Assembly: GCF_022234545.1 (NCBI RefSeq)
Contig: NZ_JAIEUI010000003.1
Coordinates: forward strand, 168,500-232,499
DNA length: 64,000 nt
Direction: 5' to 3'
Origin: Paenibacillus piscarius
GTDB taxonomy: Bacteria > Bacillota > Bacilli > Paenibacillales > Paenibacillaceae
Below the pieces are notes generated by a model that did no database searches, was not told the origin of the DNA, and saw only the letters and a program-made list of their open reading frames with translations. The position numbers were made by a program, and so were the translations under genes. Shown piece after piece: positions 1 through 9,365 of this stretch; the stretch's first letter is position 1; the number at the start of each line of letters is the position of its first letter.

Positions 1-836
<836 letters not shown>

Positions 837-878
837 GGCTTCAGCGATAAGGGATGAAGACCGCTTATATGGCACAGC

Positions 879-915
879 AAGGCGTTCCACAGCTAATGTG
901 GAGCGCCTTGTTCGA
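879..915 (+). terminator. Rho-independent terminator after the collagen-like gene
   Basis: Inverted arms AAGGCG-TCCACA and TGTGGA-CGCCTT enclose a short loop and are followed by TTGTTCG. The hairpin lies 43 bp after the stop codon of the collagen-like gene. Confidence 0.65.
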
Positions 916-1219
916 TTTCCAGCCTGATAATCGTATCCTCTGAGAGCTGTGCCTGTATCGTCCCCCTCATCGACTGGATAATCGTCCTGGCTATGGATAA
1001 GCCCAGACCGAGATGCCCATGGGCCTCTAAGTGCTCCTCCGTATAGAAACGCTCAAAGATCTTCTCCGCCTTGCCGGCAGCAAGCCGTCCCACTCGTTCT
1101 TCACCCGCAGAACCAGGTGCTGACTCAGGGACTATCTTGTTATCGAATGAGGGGAGAGTCCGCGCAGCAGACACGCGCTGCGGAGGCTTCCGAACAGGCT
1201 GGAGGTCCAGTCGTAACAA
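893..1219 (-). pseudogene. Sensor histidine kinase C-terminal remnant
   Basis: The second half of this minus-strand frame is a clear kinase ATPase C-terminus: KIFERFYTEEHLEAHGHLGL, then GLSIARTIIQSMRGTIQ, i.e. the G1/G2 region of HATPase_c. The preceding ~55 residues of the same frame look nothing like a kinase. A kinase-like stretch (LVLRVKNEWDGLL) sits just upstream in another frame and has a stop before it. The gene is therefore frameshifted and lacks the dimerisation, His-box and sensor parts. It lies directly downstream of an ABC ATPase remnant on the same strand, as expected for a decayed peptide-antibiotic sensing and export locus. Identity of the fragment is secure; the original function is inference. 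Confidence 0.7.
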
Positions 1220-1234
1220 TTCACCTTCTGCAGG

Positions 1235-1420
1235 TCAAGCGGCAGAGCCCATAATGTTGACCCGGGAGCAGAGGTCCTGCATTTCATGGAGCATGTGGCT
1301 GGGGATCAGAAACGTAATATTGTCCTCCCGGGCCAGCCGCTTGATCAATTCTTTCATCTCACGCAGCCCGAGGTAAAGTTTCGATAAAGTACCGCCCGGC
1401 GCGGTGATAGGAACAGCAAA
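1235..1420 (-). pseudogene. ABC transporter ATPase C-terminal remnant
   Basis: Reading the minus strand ending at the stop codon 1237-1235 gives LREMKELIKRLAREDN, then ITFLIPSHMLHEMQDLCSRV. This is the D-loop to H-loop segment of a BcrA/lantibiotic-type ABC ATPase, with the switch histidine in the SHMLHE motif. Walker A, the signature motif and Walker B are absent, because unrelated sequence and the hflX terminator lie just upstream. Only about 50 residues survive, so the gene is dead. It is followed on the same strand by a sensor kinase remnant, suggesting both derive from one deleted BceAB/BcrABC-like locus. Confidence 0.65.
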
Positions 1421-1421
1421 G

Positions 1422-1454
1422 AAGCTGGAACCGGAACAATCCGGGGTCCAGCTT
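1422..1454 (-). terminator. Terminator downstream of hflX
   Basis: On the minus strand the arms AAGCTGGA-CCGGA and CCGG-TCCAGCTT surround a five-base loop. A pyrimidine-rich tail CTTTGCTG follows. It lies 17 bases beyond the hflX stop. Confidence 0.55.
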
Positions 1455-1470
1455 CTCTTAGATCACAGGG

Positions 1471-2742
1471 TTATTGCGGCAGTTCGATAAAATCATCCTT
1501 GAACCGCTCATAATCGGCGGCCCGGCATTCCAGCTTGAGGCGTGTGCCCTGCTCCTCATAGCTGACCGCCTGCACATCGGCGTGTTCATTGAAGTAGGAG
1601 ACCAGGCTGCCCTGGTCAAACGGGACCAGAATCTCACACTGGATATAGTCTGTGAAGATCCGGCTGCGGATCAGGGTGACCAGTTCCTTAATTCCGCGGT
1701 TCTGCAAGGCAGAGAGGGTCACCGAGTTCTCTTCCACCTGCGGATACGGCTGGCCGGTAAGATCGGCCTTGTTGCAGGCATACACCGTAGGGATATTATC
1801 AGCGCCCAGCGCCTTCAGTGTCTCCCGGGTGACGGCCATATGCTGCTCATGCTGCGGATCGGCAATATCCACCACATGAATCAGCAGATCTGCTTCCGTG
1901 ACCTCTTCCAGCGTCGAGCGGAAGGCCTTCACCAGATGATGGGGCAGCTGGCTGACGAAGCCGACGGTATCGGTTAAGAGAAAGGTTTTGCGGCCGGGCA
2001 GCTCGATGCTGCGCACGGAGGTCTCCAGCGTAGCGAACAGCATATCCTTCGCCAGCACTCCTTTGCCTGAGCCGGGATGATAGGTCTCCACGAGGGTGTT
2101 CATCAGGCTCGACTTGCCGGTATTGGTGTAACCGACCAGACAGACCACCGGCACCTCGTTCTTATGCCGCTGCTTGCGCTGTATCTGCCGCCGCGATACC
2201 TGCACCTGCAGTTCAAGCTGCAGCGCGGAGATCCGTTCCTCGATCCGTCTGCGGTCCAGCTCCAGCTTCGTCTCGCCGGCGCCTCTGTTCTTCAGGCCGG
2301 ACCCGCCGCCTTGTCTGCCGAGCGAATCACGAAGCCCGCTCAGGCGGGGAAGCATATACTGCAGCTGAGCGACCTCCACCTGCAGCTGGGCTTCCTTGGT
2401 CTTGGCCCGCTGGGCGAAGATATTAAGAATCAGAATGGTCCGGTCGATCACCTCGCGGTCCAGGGCAGCCTCCAGATTGCGGATCTGGGACGGGGACAGC
2501 TCATCGTTGAAGATGGCGACCGTGGCTTCATGCTGCTCCATCAGGAGCGCGAGCTCCTGGATTTTGCCGGTTCCGAGGTAATGCGAGGGATTGACCCGGC
2601 TTGACTTCTGGCTAAGCTCTGCTGCGACCTCAATGTCGCAGGCGTCGGCCAGATTGCGCAGCTCCTCCATTGAATAGGCGAAGTTCGTATCATGCTGCAG
2701 CTGTATGCCGACGATGACTGCTCTTGGTTGTACGGTTTCCAT
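1471..2742 (-). CDS. hflX: GTPase HflX
   Basis: A 423-residue protein of normal HflX length. The N-terminal domain (about 1-175) carries the HflX hallmark GTGK (57-60), the LSPSQIRNLE region and a Gly-rich loop GRQGGGSGLKNRGAGETKLE before the G domain. The GTPase domain follows with P-loop GYTNTGKS (204-211), G3 DTVGF (258-262) and G4 NKAD. HflX binds 50S/70S ribosomes, splits stalled or hibernating ribosomes and helps heat and antibiotic stress survival. The start is the first ATG of the frame, preceded on the minus strand by a GGAGGATG stretch. It appears monocistronic, with terminators on both sides. Confidence 0.95.
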   Translation of the reverse strand: METVQPRAVIVGIQLQHDTNFAYSMEELRNLADACDIEVAAELSQKSSRVNPSHYLGTGKIQELALLMEQHEATVAIFNDELSPSQIRNLEAALDREVIDRTILILNIFAQRAKTKEAQLQVEVAQLQYMLPRLSGLRDSLGRQGGGSGLKNRGAGETKLELDRRRIEERISALQLELQVQVSRRQIQRKQRHKNEVPVVCLVGYTNTGKSSLMNTLVETYHPGSGKGVLAKDMLFATLETSVRSIELPGRKTFLLTDTVGFVSQLPHHLVKAFRSTLEEVTEADLLIHVVDIADPQHEQHMAVTRETLKALGADNIPTVYACNKADLTGQPYPQVEENSVTLSALQNRGIKELVTLIRSRIFTDYIQCEILVPFDQGSLVSYFNEHADVQAVSYEEQGTRLKLECRAADYERFKDDFIELPQ

Positions 2743-2781
2743 ATATTAATCATCCTCCATAGTATAATTTGAGCGCAAAAA

Positions 2782-2806
2782 AACACAGGCGATCTGCCTG
2801 TGCGCA
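2782..2806 (-). terminator. Terminator upstream of hflX (end of a minus-strand transcript)
   Basis: Arms CACAGGC and GCCTGTG with a five-base loop are followed on the minus strand by seven T residues. It would end a transcript coming from the 2.88-3.24 kb gap just before the hflX start, so that gap is probably transcribed. Confidence 0.65.
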
Positions 2807-2879
2807 CAGTAAGTGGAGGAACTGCAGAATAGGGTGATACAGCAATGCCCCGTCATAGACCACTAATCGGATGGAGATC

Positions 2880-3152
2880 TCAGCCGCCGGGAGTACACCG
2901 ATTGCCGGGGCCTATCCTTCGGCAGGTACGTTGACCTGAACCTGCTCTGACAGCTCCTGCTCCGGGAGCATAAGTCTCCTGAGCGCCGGAAGCTGAGGAC
3001 ACCTGTCCCTGTCTTGGCAGCGGATTGAATCCTGATCCCGGTTGTCCGGCCGATTGTCTATTGTCTATGGGAAGCAATGTTATGGGTCGCCAGTAATGGA
3101 CAGACCTATCCTGAGTCCTCTGCACAGGGCAGAGCTTTCGCGCTATGAACAT
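2880..3152 (-). CDS. Doubtful small ORF (90 aa) in a poorly coding gap
   Basis: No family is recognised. The frame starts at an ATG three bases after the stop of a 13-codon ORF (GTG at about 3198) that itself has a good ribosome site (CGGAGGG). The predicted product is rich in Gly, Pro, Ser, Gln and Arg (e.g. NPLPRQGQVSSASGAQ) and has no convincing domain. Another frame reads LPEQELSEQVQVNVPAEG before a stop, so this could be a frameshifted remnant. A terminator lies about 75 bp downstream. The stretch 2743-3380 otherwise shows nothing I can name. A small RNA is an alternative explanation for the promoter-like and terminator-like ends. Confidence 0.25.
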   Translation of the reverse strand: MFIARKLCPVQRTQDRSVHYWRPITLLPIDNRQSAGQPGSGFNPLPRQGQVSSASGAQETYAPGAGAVRAGSGQRTCRRIGPGNRCTPGG

Positions 3153-3380
3153 TGGTTAGCCGCGTAAAGTACGAATCCGGATAAAGTCTATTATCACTTG
3201 CAACCCTCCGTTCTTCAAAAGTTAAATTGATTCTAACACAGCTGCCTTCATCTGGCAACAACCCCCAGTTCCGGCAGTTTTCCTGAGATGTGCGGCTGCT
3301 CTGTCTGCCAATGGACCAGAAACTTCCAAATTCACGCTGCATATGCTATAGAAAGCAGCTTTCATGGGAGGGTGATCACT

Positions 3381-4175
3381 ATGCCAGTACTGACGACCAA
3401 TATGTTAACAAAGAACCCTACCCCGGGAGCAGGGTCCATCAGTCAAGCTGTGGTGAAAATCGTGAATAATGGAACCAATCAAGGCTCTTTGTATCTGACA
3501 GGGCTTAACGGCGACGTCAGTCCGGAAACCTTATTTGCCCAGGAGTTATTCCAGCTGGGATACCGGGAGGTTGTCACCCGGACCTATAATGTGACGCATC
3601 CCTTTTTCCAGTTCAATGTCTTGTACTCTCTGGAGCAGATGCGGGTCCGTATCTATCTGGTGGACAGTAACGGGCTATGGATTTCCGTTCCGGTCCAGCC
3701 GGTTGCGCTGAACCGGATTACCTCGGAATTCCGGGGTAACATTGCTGTGACCGCCAGTGACACCGCAGTTATCAGCTTCCGGCGGAGCGCCACCATTACT
3801 ATTCCTGAAGCGGTTGCCGCTGAGATCCGGCCGGACGGACTGGAGATTCTGGCCTCGACTCCGATCCGCTATAAAATCATCGCCGGCGGGACCGTGAACG
3901 GTGCCTTCGTGAATTACCCGACGCCGACAACCGCCATTCCTGTCACCGAGACGGCGCTGCTGGTGAATTATACCTGTACGGCGGTCACCGGCGGAAGAGT
4001 CATTACACAGGGCATCGGCTCAGGGATATCCGGGGCGTACCAGAATGTCGCTGTGAATCTGCTGAGCCAGCAGCTGCTCTATAATCTGCAGGACAGCCCG
4101 GTCACACTGGTGGTCAGCTCGCTTGCCGGCGAGGATAATATGGCCGCTGCCTTCCGGATGGCGGAGCAGTGGTGA
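3381..4175 (+). CDS. Hypothetical protein
   Basis: The start ATG at 3381 is chosen because GGGAGGGTG lies 6-14 bases upstream; the frame extends further upstream without any initiation signal. The 264-residue product begins MPVLTTNMLTKNP. It lacks a signal peptide or membrane segment and is rich in Val, Thr, Ile and Asn with alternating hydrophobic residues, suggesting a mostly beta fold. The C-terminal third repeats V/T-rich strands (SPVTLVVSSLAGEDN). I do not recognise the family. The composition resembles spore-coat or surface-associated beta proteins, but that is a weak impression. It converges with the SNF2 helicase gene, with only 10 bp between stop codons. Confidence 0.7.
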   Translation: MPVLTTNMLTKNPTPGAGSISQAVVKIVNNGTNQGSLYLTGLNGDVSPETLFAQELFQLGYREVVTRTYNVTHPFFQFNVLYSLEQMRVRIYLVDSNGLWISVPVQPVALNRITSEFRGNIAVTASDTAVISFRRSATITIPEAVAAEIRPDGLEILASTPIRYKIIAGGTVNGAFVNYPTPTTAIPVTETALLVNYTCTAVTGGRVITQGIGSGISGAYQNVAVNLLSQQLLYNLQDSPVTLVVSSLAGEDNMAAAFRMAEQW

Positions 4176-4185
4176 ACGCTTGGGC

Positions 4186-7100
4186 TTATCCCACCCATTC
4201 CCGTCGCAGGGTGAACAGGTCCTTCAGCGCGTCTGTGGACAGCTCGGTGATCCAGCCCTCCGAGCCGGAAATGACGTCATCACTGAGCTGCTGCTTCGTC
4301 TCCAGCATCTCGTCAATCCGTTCCTCCAGTGTACCGAGCGAGATGAACTTGTGCACCTGCACATCCCGGGTCTGGCCCATGCGGTAGGCCCGGTCAGTGG
4401 CCTGATTCTCCACCGCCGGATTCCACCAGCGGTCGAAGTGGAATACATGATTGGCGGCGGTCAGATTGAGGCCAACCCCGCCCGCCTTCAGCGAGAGGAT
4501 GAAGACATTGGGCTGGCCGGATGGAGCTCCGGCGCTGTCCGCTGCGGCTTCGCCCGCAGGCACCGCCGGAGCCTGGAACTGCTCGATCATGCGGTCGCGT
4601 GTCTTCTTCGGGGTGCTGCCGTTCAGGTACAGCACCGGCTCCTGCAGCTCCTGCCGGAGGACGGCCTGGAGCATCAATCCCATTCCCACGTACTGGGTGA
4701 AAATCAGGCAGCGCTCGTTCTCTTCCCGCAGCTCGCGGACCATGGCGAGCAACCGCTCCAGCTTCGCGGAGCGTTCGATCAGCGGGCCGGTGTCCAGCGC
4801 ACCTCCGTCCTCCGGCTGAGGCAGCGCCTCCTTGGTCAGCAGCGCCGGATGGTCGCATAGCTGCTTCAGACTGGTCAGAGCAGCCAGGATGGCTCCCTTG
4901 CGCTCGATGCCCTCCAGCTTCTGCATCCGCTCCAGCAGGGTGTTCACGTGCTGGTCGTAGAGGGCGGCCTGCTCTGCGGTCAGATGAATATACGTCTTCA
5001 TCTCGTTCTTCTCCGGCAGATCCAGCTGAATGGCCGGGTCCTTCTTCTTGCGGCGCAGCATGAACGGCTTGACCAGCCGCTGCAGATCGGCGGTCCGCTC
5101 GGCATTCCGCTCCTTCTCTACCGCACCGGCGAACCGGTCCTGGAATCCCTTGGCGGTGCCCAGATAGCCCGGCGTAATGAAGTCATAGATCGACCACAGC
5201 TCGGACAGCCGGTTCTCGATCGGCGTTCCGGTCAGGGCGATCCGGTGCAGCGCCGGGAAGCTGCGCACAGCGGCGGACTGCTTCGTTCCGGCGTTCTTGA
5301 TATTCTGCGCTTCATCGAGGCAGACGGCGGCCCAGGTGAACTGCTTCAGCAGCTCCTGGTCCAGCGCTGCGGTTGCATAGGAGGTCAGGACGACATCGGC
5401 CTGCGAGGCCGCGCCGTAGAAATACCCGGCGTCCAGCCGTCTGCTTCCGTAATGCAGCATCACGTTCAGGGAGGGGGCGAAGCGCTGCAGCTCCTTCTGC
5501 CAATTCCCGAGCACCGAGGTCGGACAGATAATCAGCGCCGGCCAGCCTGGGGGATCGGTCTGCCGCCGGGCGGCCTGCTCACCGGAGGCGGTTGCCTCTG
5601 CCTCCAGTTCCTTCACATGAAGGAGGTAGGCAATGAGCTGTACGGTTTTGCCGAGGCCCATGTCATCAGCGAGGCAAGCGCCCAGGCCGAAGCGGCGCAG
5701 GAATGCCAGCCAGGCGAAGCCTTCATGCTGGTAACTGCGCAGCTCGGCGCGCAGGCCGGCCGGAACCGGCGGCTTCGGCCACTGGCTGTGCTGGGCAAGC
5801 TGGCCGATCAGCTTCACGAGATGCTCGTTCAGCTCGACCTCCAGCTTCACCCGGGCGGCCTCTGCTTCAGCCTGCTCTGCTGCTTCCTCCGGCGAGCCGC
5901 CGTCCTCCCCGCTGTTCAGCAGGTGAAGCTGGAGCACATCCTGGAAGGACATGCCGCCCGACTTGTCCATCCCGGCCATGGCCCGCTGGATCTGCGCCAG
6001 CAGCGCAGGATCGAGCGCAATCCACCGGCCGCGGAACTGCACCAGCCGTTCTCCGCGCGCCACCAGATCGGCGAACTCCGCCTCGGACAGATCGGCGTCG
6101 CCGATGGAGATGCGCCAGTCGAAGTCGACGAGCGCATCCAGCCCGAACAGCGACTGCCCGCGTCCGCCCTCGGCGCTGCCGGAGCTGATCCGCGCCCGCA
6201 GGCGCGGCTTCCTGCGGCTGGCGGCTTCCCACCACGCCGGCAGCAGCACCTGCCAGCCGGCCTCCAGCAGGAGGCGGCTGTCTACGCTCAGGAACCGCCA
6301 CGCGGCCTCGCCGCTCAGCGGTTCCGCCAGCACATCGGCACCATGCCCGATGTGCTCCGGCAGGCTGCCGCGCAGCCGCGGCAGCCATCCTTCCGCCCGC
6401 TCGCGGACATGCGCCTCCCACGCGGCGGGCCACTGGCCATGCGGCTCGCCGTCCCCGGAGAGCCGCAGCGGCACAAGCGCGGACTCGTCGCGCTTGTCCT
6501 GCAGGAGCAGCCGGAGCCGCCATTGCGGCAGCTCGGCGTCCGGCTCCAGCAGCTGCAGCACCGGCCGGAACGGCGCGGTGTCTGCCTTCCAGCCGATGGA
6601 CATCAGCCAGCTGTCCTCGTCCATCCCGGCCGCTGCGCTAGAGTTCCCGCTGAACAGCAGCGGGAACTCACTGCGCAGGTCACCGGCCTGCGCCTCGGTG
6701 CCGTAGTACCGCTGGAAGACCGCCGCTGAGAAGGCGGCCTGCAGCCCTTCGGCGAAGCCGCTGCGCTCCTGCAGGCTGTGCAGCGCAGCCGCATCGTCCC
6801 AGTCGGCTTCGGCGGCAGCCGCGAGCGCCTTGCTGTCCCAGGCCCAACGGAGCTGGCCTTCCCGGTAGGCCGCCAGGCTGGGCGCGTAGCGCTTAGCTTC
6901 CAGCAGGCCCGCCAGCAGCGGGGCCAGCCGGACCAGCAGCTTCGCATCGCCCTGCCAGCTCCAGCCGACATGGCGGAGCAGCCGCAGGTCGGCGAAGAAC
7001 GGGAGCACCTGCTCGGCCGGAAGCACCACCAGCTCAACCTCATCGGCCTTCGAGGTGCCCAGCTCCGTGCCGTAGAAGGATTCCTCATGCCAGGCAAACA

Positions 7101-7221
7101 GCTGATGCTTGAGCAGGACGCCGGGCATGTAATCATCCCGGTCATCCACCCCGTAGATCAGCGCGTCCCCGTACTGGCTTAAGGCAAGCTGGACTGTAAT
7201 ATTGCGCATCATGGTCGTCAT
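4186..7221 (-). CDS. SNF2-family DEAD/DEAH-type helicase (YwqA-like)
   Basis: A 1011-residue Swi2/Snf2 ATPase. The N-terminal half (about 1-480) is a long accessory region of bacterial SNF2 proteins. The helicase core follows: Walker A DDMGLGKT near 519-527, a DEAQ box near 635, motif III LTGTPIENR, and in the second RecA lobe FTQYVGMG, LKAGGVGLNLTAA and the motif VI region DRAYRMGQ. Such enzymes translocate on duplex DNA and remodel protein-DNA complexes. The start codon overlaps the stop of the upstream SWIM gene by 4 bp (ATGA), so the two are translationally coupled. B. subtilis has the same pairing (ywqB-ywqA). The substrate is unknown. Confidence 0.93.
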   Translation of the reverse strand: MTTMMRNITVQLALSQYGDALIYGVDDRDDYMPGVLLKHQLFAWHEESFYGTELGTSKADEVELVVLPAEQVLPFFADLRLLRHVGWSWQGDAKLLVRLAPLLAGLLEAKRYAPSLAAYREGQLRWAWDSKALAAAAEADWDDAAALHSLQERSGFAEGLQAAFSAAVFQRYYGTEAQAGDLRSEFPLLFSGNSSAAAGMDEDSWLMSIGWKADTAPFRPVLQLLEPDAELPQWRLRLLLQDKRDESALVPLRLSGDGEPHGQWPAAWEAHVRERAEGWLPRLRGSLPEHIGHGADVLAEPLSGEAAWRFLSVDSRLLLEAGWQVLLPAWWEAASRRKPRLRARISSGSAEGGRGQSLFGLDALVDFDWRISIGDADLSEAEFADLVARGERLVQFRGRWIALDPALLAQIQRAMAGMDKSGGMSFQDVLQLHLLNSGEDGGSPEEAAEQAEAEAARVKLEVELNEHLVKLIGQLAQHSQWPKPPVPAGLRAELRSYQHEGFAWLAFLRRFGLGACLADDMGLGKTVQLIAYLLHVKELEAEATASGEQAARRQTDPPGWPALIICPTSVLGNWQKELQRFAPSLNVMLHYGSRRLDAGYFYGAASQADVVLTSYATAALDQELLKQFTWAAVCLDEAQNIKNAGTKQSAAVRSFPALHRIALTGTPIENRLSELWSIYDFITPGYLGTAKGFQDRFAGAVEKERNAERTADLQRLVKPFMLRRKKKDPAIQLDLPEKNEMKTYIHLTAEQAALYDQHVNTLLERMQKLEGIERKGAILAALTSLKQLCDHPALLTKEALPQPEDGGALDTGPLIERSAKLERLLAMVRELREENERCLIFTQYVGMGLMLQAVLRQELQEPVLYLNGSTPKKTRDRMIEQFQAPAVPAGEAAADSAGAPSGQPNVFILSLKAGGVGLNLTAANHVFHFDRWWNPAVENQATDRAYRMGQTRDVQVHKFISLGTLEERIDEMLETKQQLSDDVISGSEGWITELSTDALKDLFTLRREWVG

Positions 7222-8855
7222 GGAATCAGTTTTCCCTTCCGCAGCTCCTCCTGGAGCGCGCGCAGCCGGCTGTGCTTATCGGTAAAGCTCTCCAGGAACT
7301 CGTTCCAGCGCGCTTCGCGTTTTGTTTTTTTGTACAGCTTCGCCAGGCGCTTCAGCAGCTTCACTGCCGCCTTATAGCTGTGCCGGTTCTTCTCCAGCAC
7401 GAAGCGCTCCACCGCCTGATGATAGAACGGCAGGAGCAGCTCCGGCGCATTCTTCTCCACCGGCTGCAGGTCGCTCACCCGGAAGTGGGCAGGCGTGTGG
7501 CCGGAGGATAACTGCATGTCCATCCATTCCTGCCATCTGTCGTAGGCCAGCAGCTGCTCCTCATAGATCTCGCGCGACAGCGGGAGCATGGCCGACAGAG
7601 CTTCCCACATCTGCGGCTCCGCCTCAGGCAGATGCCGTACCGCCTTATCCCAATAGCTCGCATAATCCCGCAGATTATACAGGCGGCTGCTGAGCAGCGG
7701 CCCGACGGCGGCCAGCCACTGCGCCAGACGCTCCCACTGGCGGGCTTCCGCCAGCGGGGTCACGAAGCTCATCAGCTCCTCCGGGTGCAGCCCGGGCCGC
7801 TCGGCGGCGGTGCGCAGCTCCTCCAGCGCGGCGGTATCGTCATGCAGGAACGCCAGCATCCGGCTTCTGGCCAGCAGCAGGGCATGGCGGGGCGCCGCAG
7901 CGCCCAGTTGCTCTCCGGCCTTGTCCAGCTCCTCCAGCTCGCGGGTGTACAGCTCAGTTCCCTTTACATTCGGTGCAATCCAGTGAATCCACAGCAGCGC
8001 ATAACAAGCAGCAAAGTAAGGCTGATCCCGCGAACGGTCACGGGATTCTGCCAGCATCTCGCTGCGCAGACAAGCGATGGTATCATCGATTCTGGTCCAT
8101 TCTTCAGGGGCTTCCGCCAGCGGCAGGCCCTGGTTCATAAGGATTATGATCTGCTTTTGCAGCTCGGAAATGGCAATGGAGGTGTAGTAGCCGACAGAGT
8201 AACCAAGGGAATAGATATTGGATGCCAGCGGCTGGCCTCCGGGCTTAATCAGACTGTCCAGCACGCAGAGGCAGGAGTGGAGCTTGAAGAGCTTGGCGGC
8301 AGCAGGTGCCAGCTTGGGCTGCGCCCCGGAGATGGCGGCCAGTGCCCGCTCGGCATACTGCGGATTCCGCACCGTATGGGCCAGAGGCTCAATGGCGAGA
8401 AATATGAATTCACGCCACTGCTGCACCGTTCCTCCGGGAAGCTGTGCTGCGAGCTGCTTCAGATGTTCTTTGCGCTGTCCGGGAGGGACGGCATCCGCAT
8501 ACGAGGGAAGCTTGGGCCGGTCCACCAGGGCCTTGGCATTGGCGATGGAATGCACCGGCTTCTCCACCCGCTCGGCATAGCTCATCAGCACCGCCGCCAT
8601 ATGCTTGCACAGCCCGGATACGGGACAATCGCAATGGCTCTCCTCCAGATCGTCCAGATCGATAGAGACCGCATAGTCCTCCCTGCCTTCGACCAGCGAC
8701 ATGATCCGATGCGGCGTGATCATCCGGAAGGCCTGCACACGCTGCTGCTTATAATATTGAAATCCCCGTTTCAGGGTCAGATCATCGAAATTACCGGCGA
8801 CCTCTGCGATGAGCTTGTCCCATCCGGCATCGTCCAGTTCATATAGTTGCTGCAT
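7218..8855 (-). CDS. SWIM zinc-finger protein (YwqB-like)
   Basis: A 545-residue protein. ATG 8855 is chosen because AGGAGAA lies 8 bases upstream; upstream codons of the frame show no ribosome site. Near the N-terminus, C75-D-C77 and C83-K-H85 form the SWIM CxCx(n)CxH zinc-binding motif, which is thought to bind DNA or protein. The rest is helical, without a recognised domain, and ends in a basic segment (LYKKTKREARWNEFL). The gene overlaps the SNF2 helicase by 4 bp, implying a two-protein complex in which the SWIM subunit may guide the ATPase. An extended -10 promoter (TGATATAAT) lies about 45 bp upstream of the start. Confidence 0.9.
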   Translation of the reverse strand: MQQLYELDDAGWDKLIAEVAGNFDDLTLKRGFQYYKQQRVQAFRMITPHRIMSLVEGREDYAVSIDLDDLEESHCDCPVSGLCKHMAAVLMSYAERVEKPVHSIANAKALVDRPKLPSYADAVPPGQRKEHLKQLAAQLPGGTVQQWREFIFLAIEPLAHTVRNPQYAERALAAISGAQPKLAPAAAKLFKLHSCLCVLDSLIKPGGQPLASNIYSLGYSVGYYTSIAISELQKQIIILMNQGLPLAEAPEEWTRIDDTIACLRSEMLAESRDRSRDQPYFAACYALLWIHWIAPNVKGTELYTRELEELDKAGEQLGAAAPRHALLLARSRMLAFLHDDTAALEELRTAAERPGLHPEELMSFVTPLAEARQWERLAQWLAAVGPLLSSRLYNLRDYASYWDKAVRHLPEAEPQMWEALSAMLPLSREIYEEQLLAYDRWQEWMDMQLSSGHTPAHFRVSDLQPVEKNAPELLLPFYHQAVERFVLEKNRHSYKAAVKLLKRLAKLYKKTKREARWNEFLESFTDKHSRLRALQEELRKGKLIP

Positions 8856-8896
8856 GGCTATCGTTCTCCTGTAGCAGATTAGGTGAATCCGTCGTT

Positions 8897-8906
8897 CCAT
8901 TATATC
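8897..8906 (-). promoter_or_regulatory. Extended -10 promoter of the SWIM-SNF2 operon
   Basis: The minus strand reads TGATATAAT, a perfect -10 hexamer with the TGn extension, about 45 bp upstream of the SWIM start. No good -35 hexamer is visible at 16-18 bp, which fits an extended -10 promoter. Confidence 0.45.
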
Positions 8907-8996
8907 ATTATTGTATCGCGTATCCCGGAAAAGTCTGAAATCCTGGCAGGTATGATATGGTTGACGGCCAGAGGGGCCATGCTTGTGCATTGTAGA

Positions 8997-9178
8997 GAAA
9001 TCCTGCAGAAAATACAACAATCCTGCCTTATAGGAAACGGTCTATGCTGAAATCCTGCACGAAATGCAACAAAGCCAGCGCAAACTTGCTCTAAACACCG
9101 AAGTTCCTGCAATTTATGCAACATAGTGCCGTTGCCCATAAGTTTTTTTGGAAGAATCCTGCAAAATATGCAACAATG
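8997..9178. repeat. Four-copy repeat with exact 52-bp period (TCCTGCA...TGCAACA)
   Basis: Copies begin at 9001, 9053, 9105 and 9157, so the spacing is exactly 52 bp each time. The conserved part, about 20-24 bp, reads GAAATCCTGCA, five variable bases, then TGCAACA; the first copy has ATACAACA. The ~32-bp spacers between copies show no resemblance to each other. The two TGCA cores are symmetric, so each copy could fold or be read from both strands. The array lies 145-320 bp upstream of the SWIM gene start. The geometry recalls a CRISPR array, but the repeat is short and degenerate and no cas gene is present. Confidence 0.75.
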
Positions 9179-9179
9179 A

Positions 9180-9365
9180 CGAACGGGTTCATCAGGGAGT
9201 ACTTGGTGGAGTGACTGCGGAGGATGATTACAAGGTGAAGGTGGAGAGGTGAAATTTTGTTTTTGGACAGGAGAAAATCAAGTCCGTGAAGAGGGTACCG
9301 GACACGGCAAAATATCTGGACCGGTATACCCTTTTCCCGGGAGCTAACTTCGGCATATAGATTCC
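9180..9365. other. Intergenic stretch without a recognised gene
   Basis: Between the 52-bp repeats and the stalk-domain protein gene I see no coding frame with a ribosome site. An imperfect inverted repeat (GGGTACCGG ... CCGGTATACCC, about 9293-9332) could be the transcription end of the minus-strand gene at 9366, but it has no long T-tract. Confidence 0.4.

Noticed and set aside
4948..6729. 593-aa plus-strand ORF
   Set aside because: Antisense shadow of the SNF2 helicase gene caused by high GC; the opposite strand has all helicase motifs.
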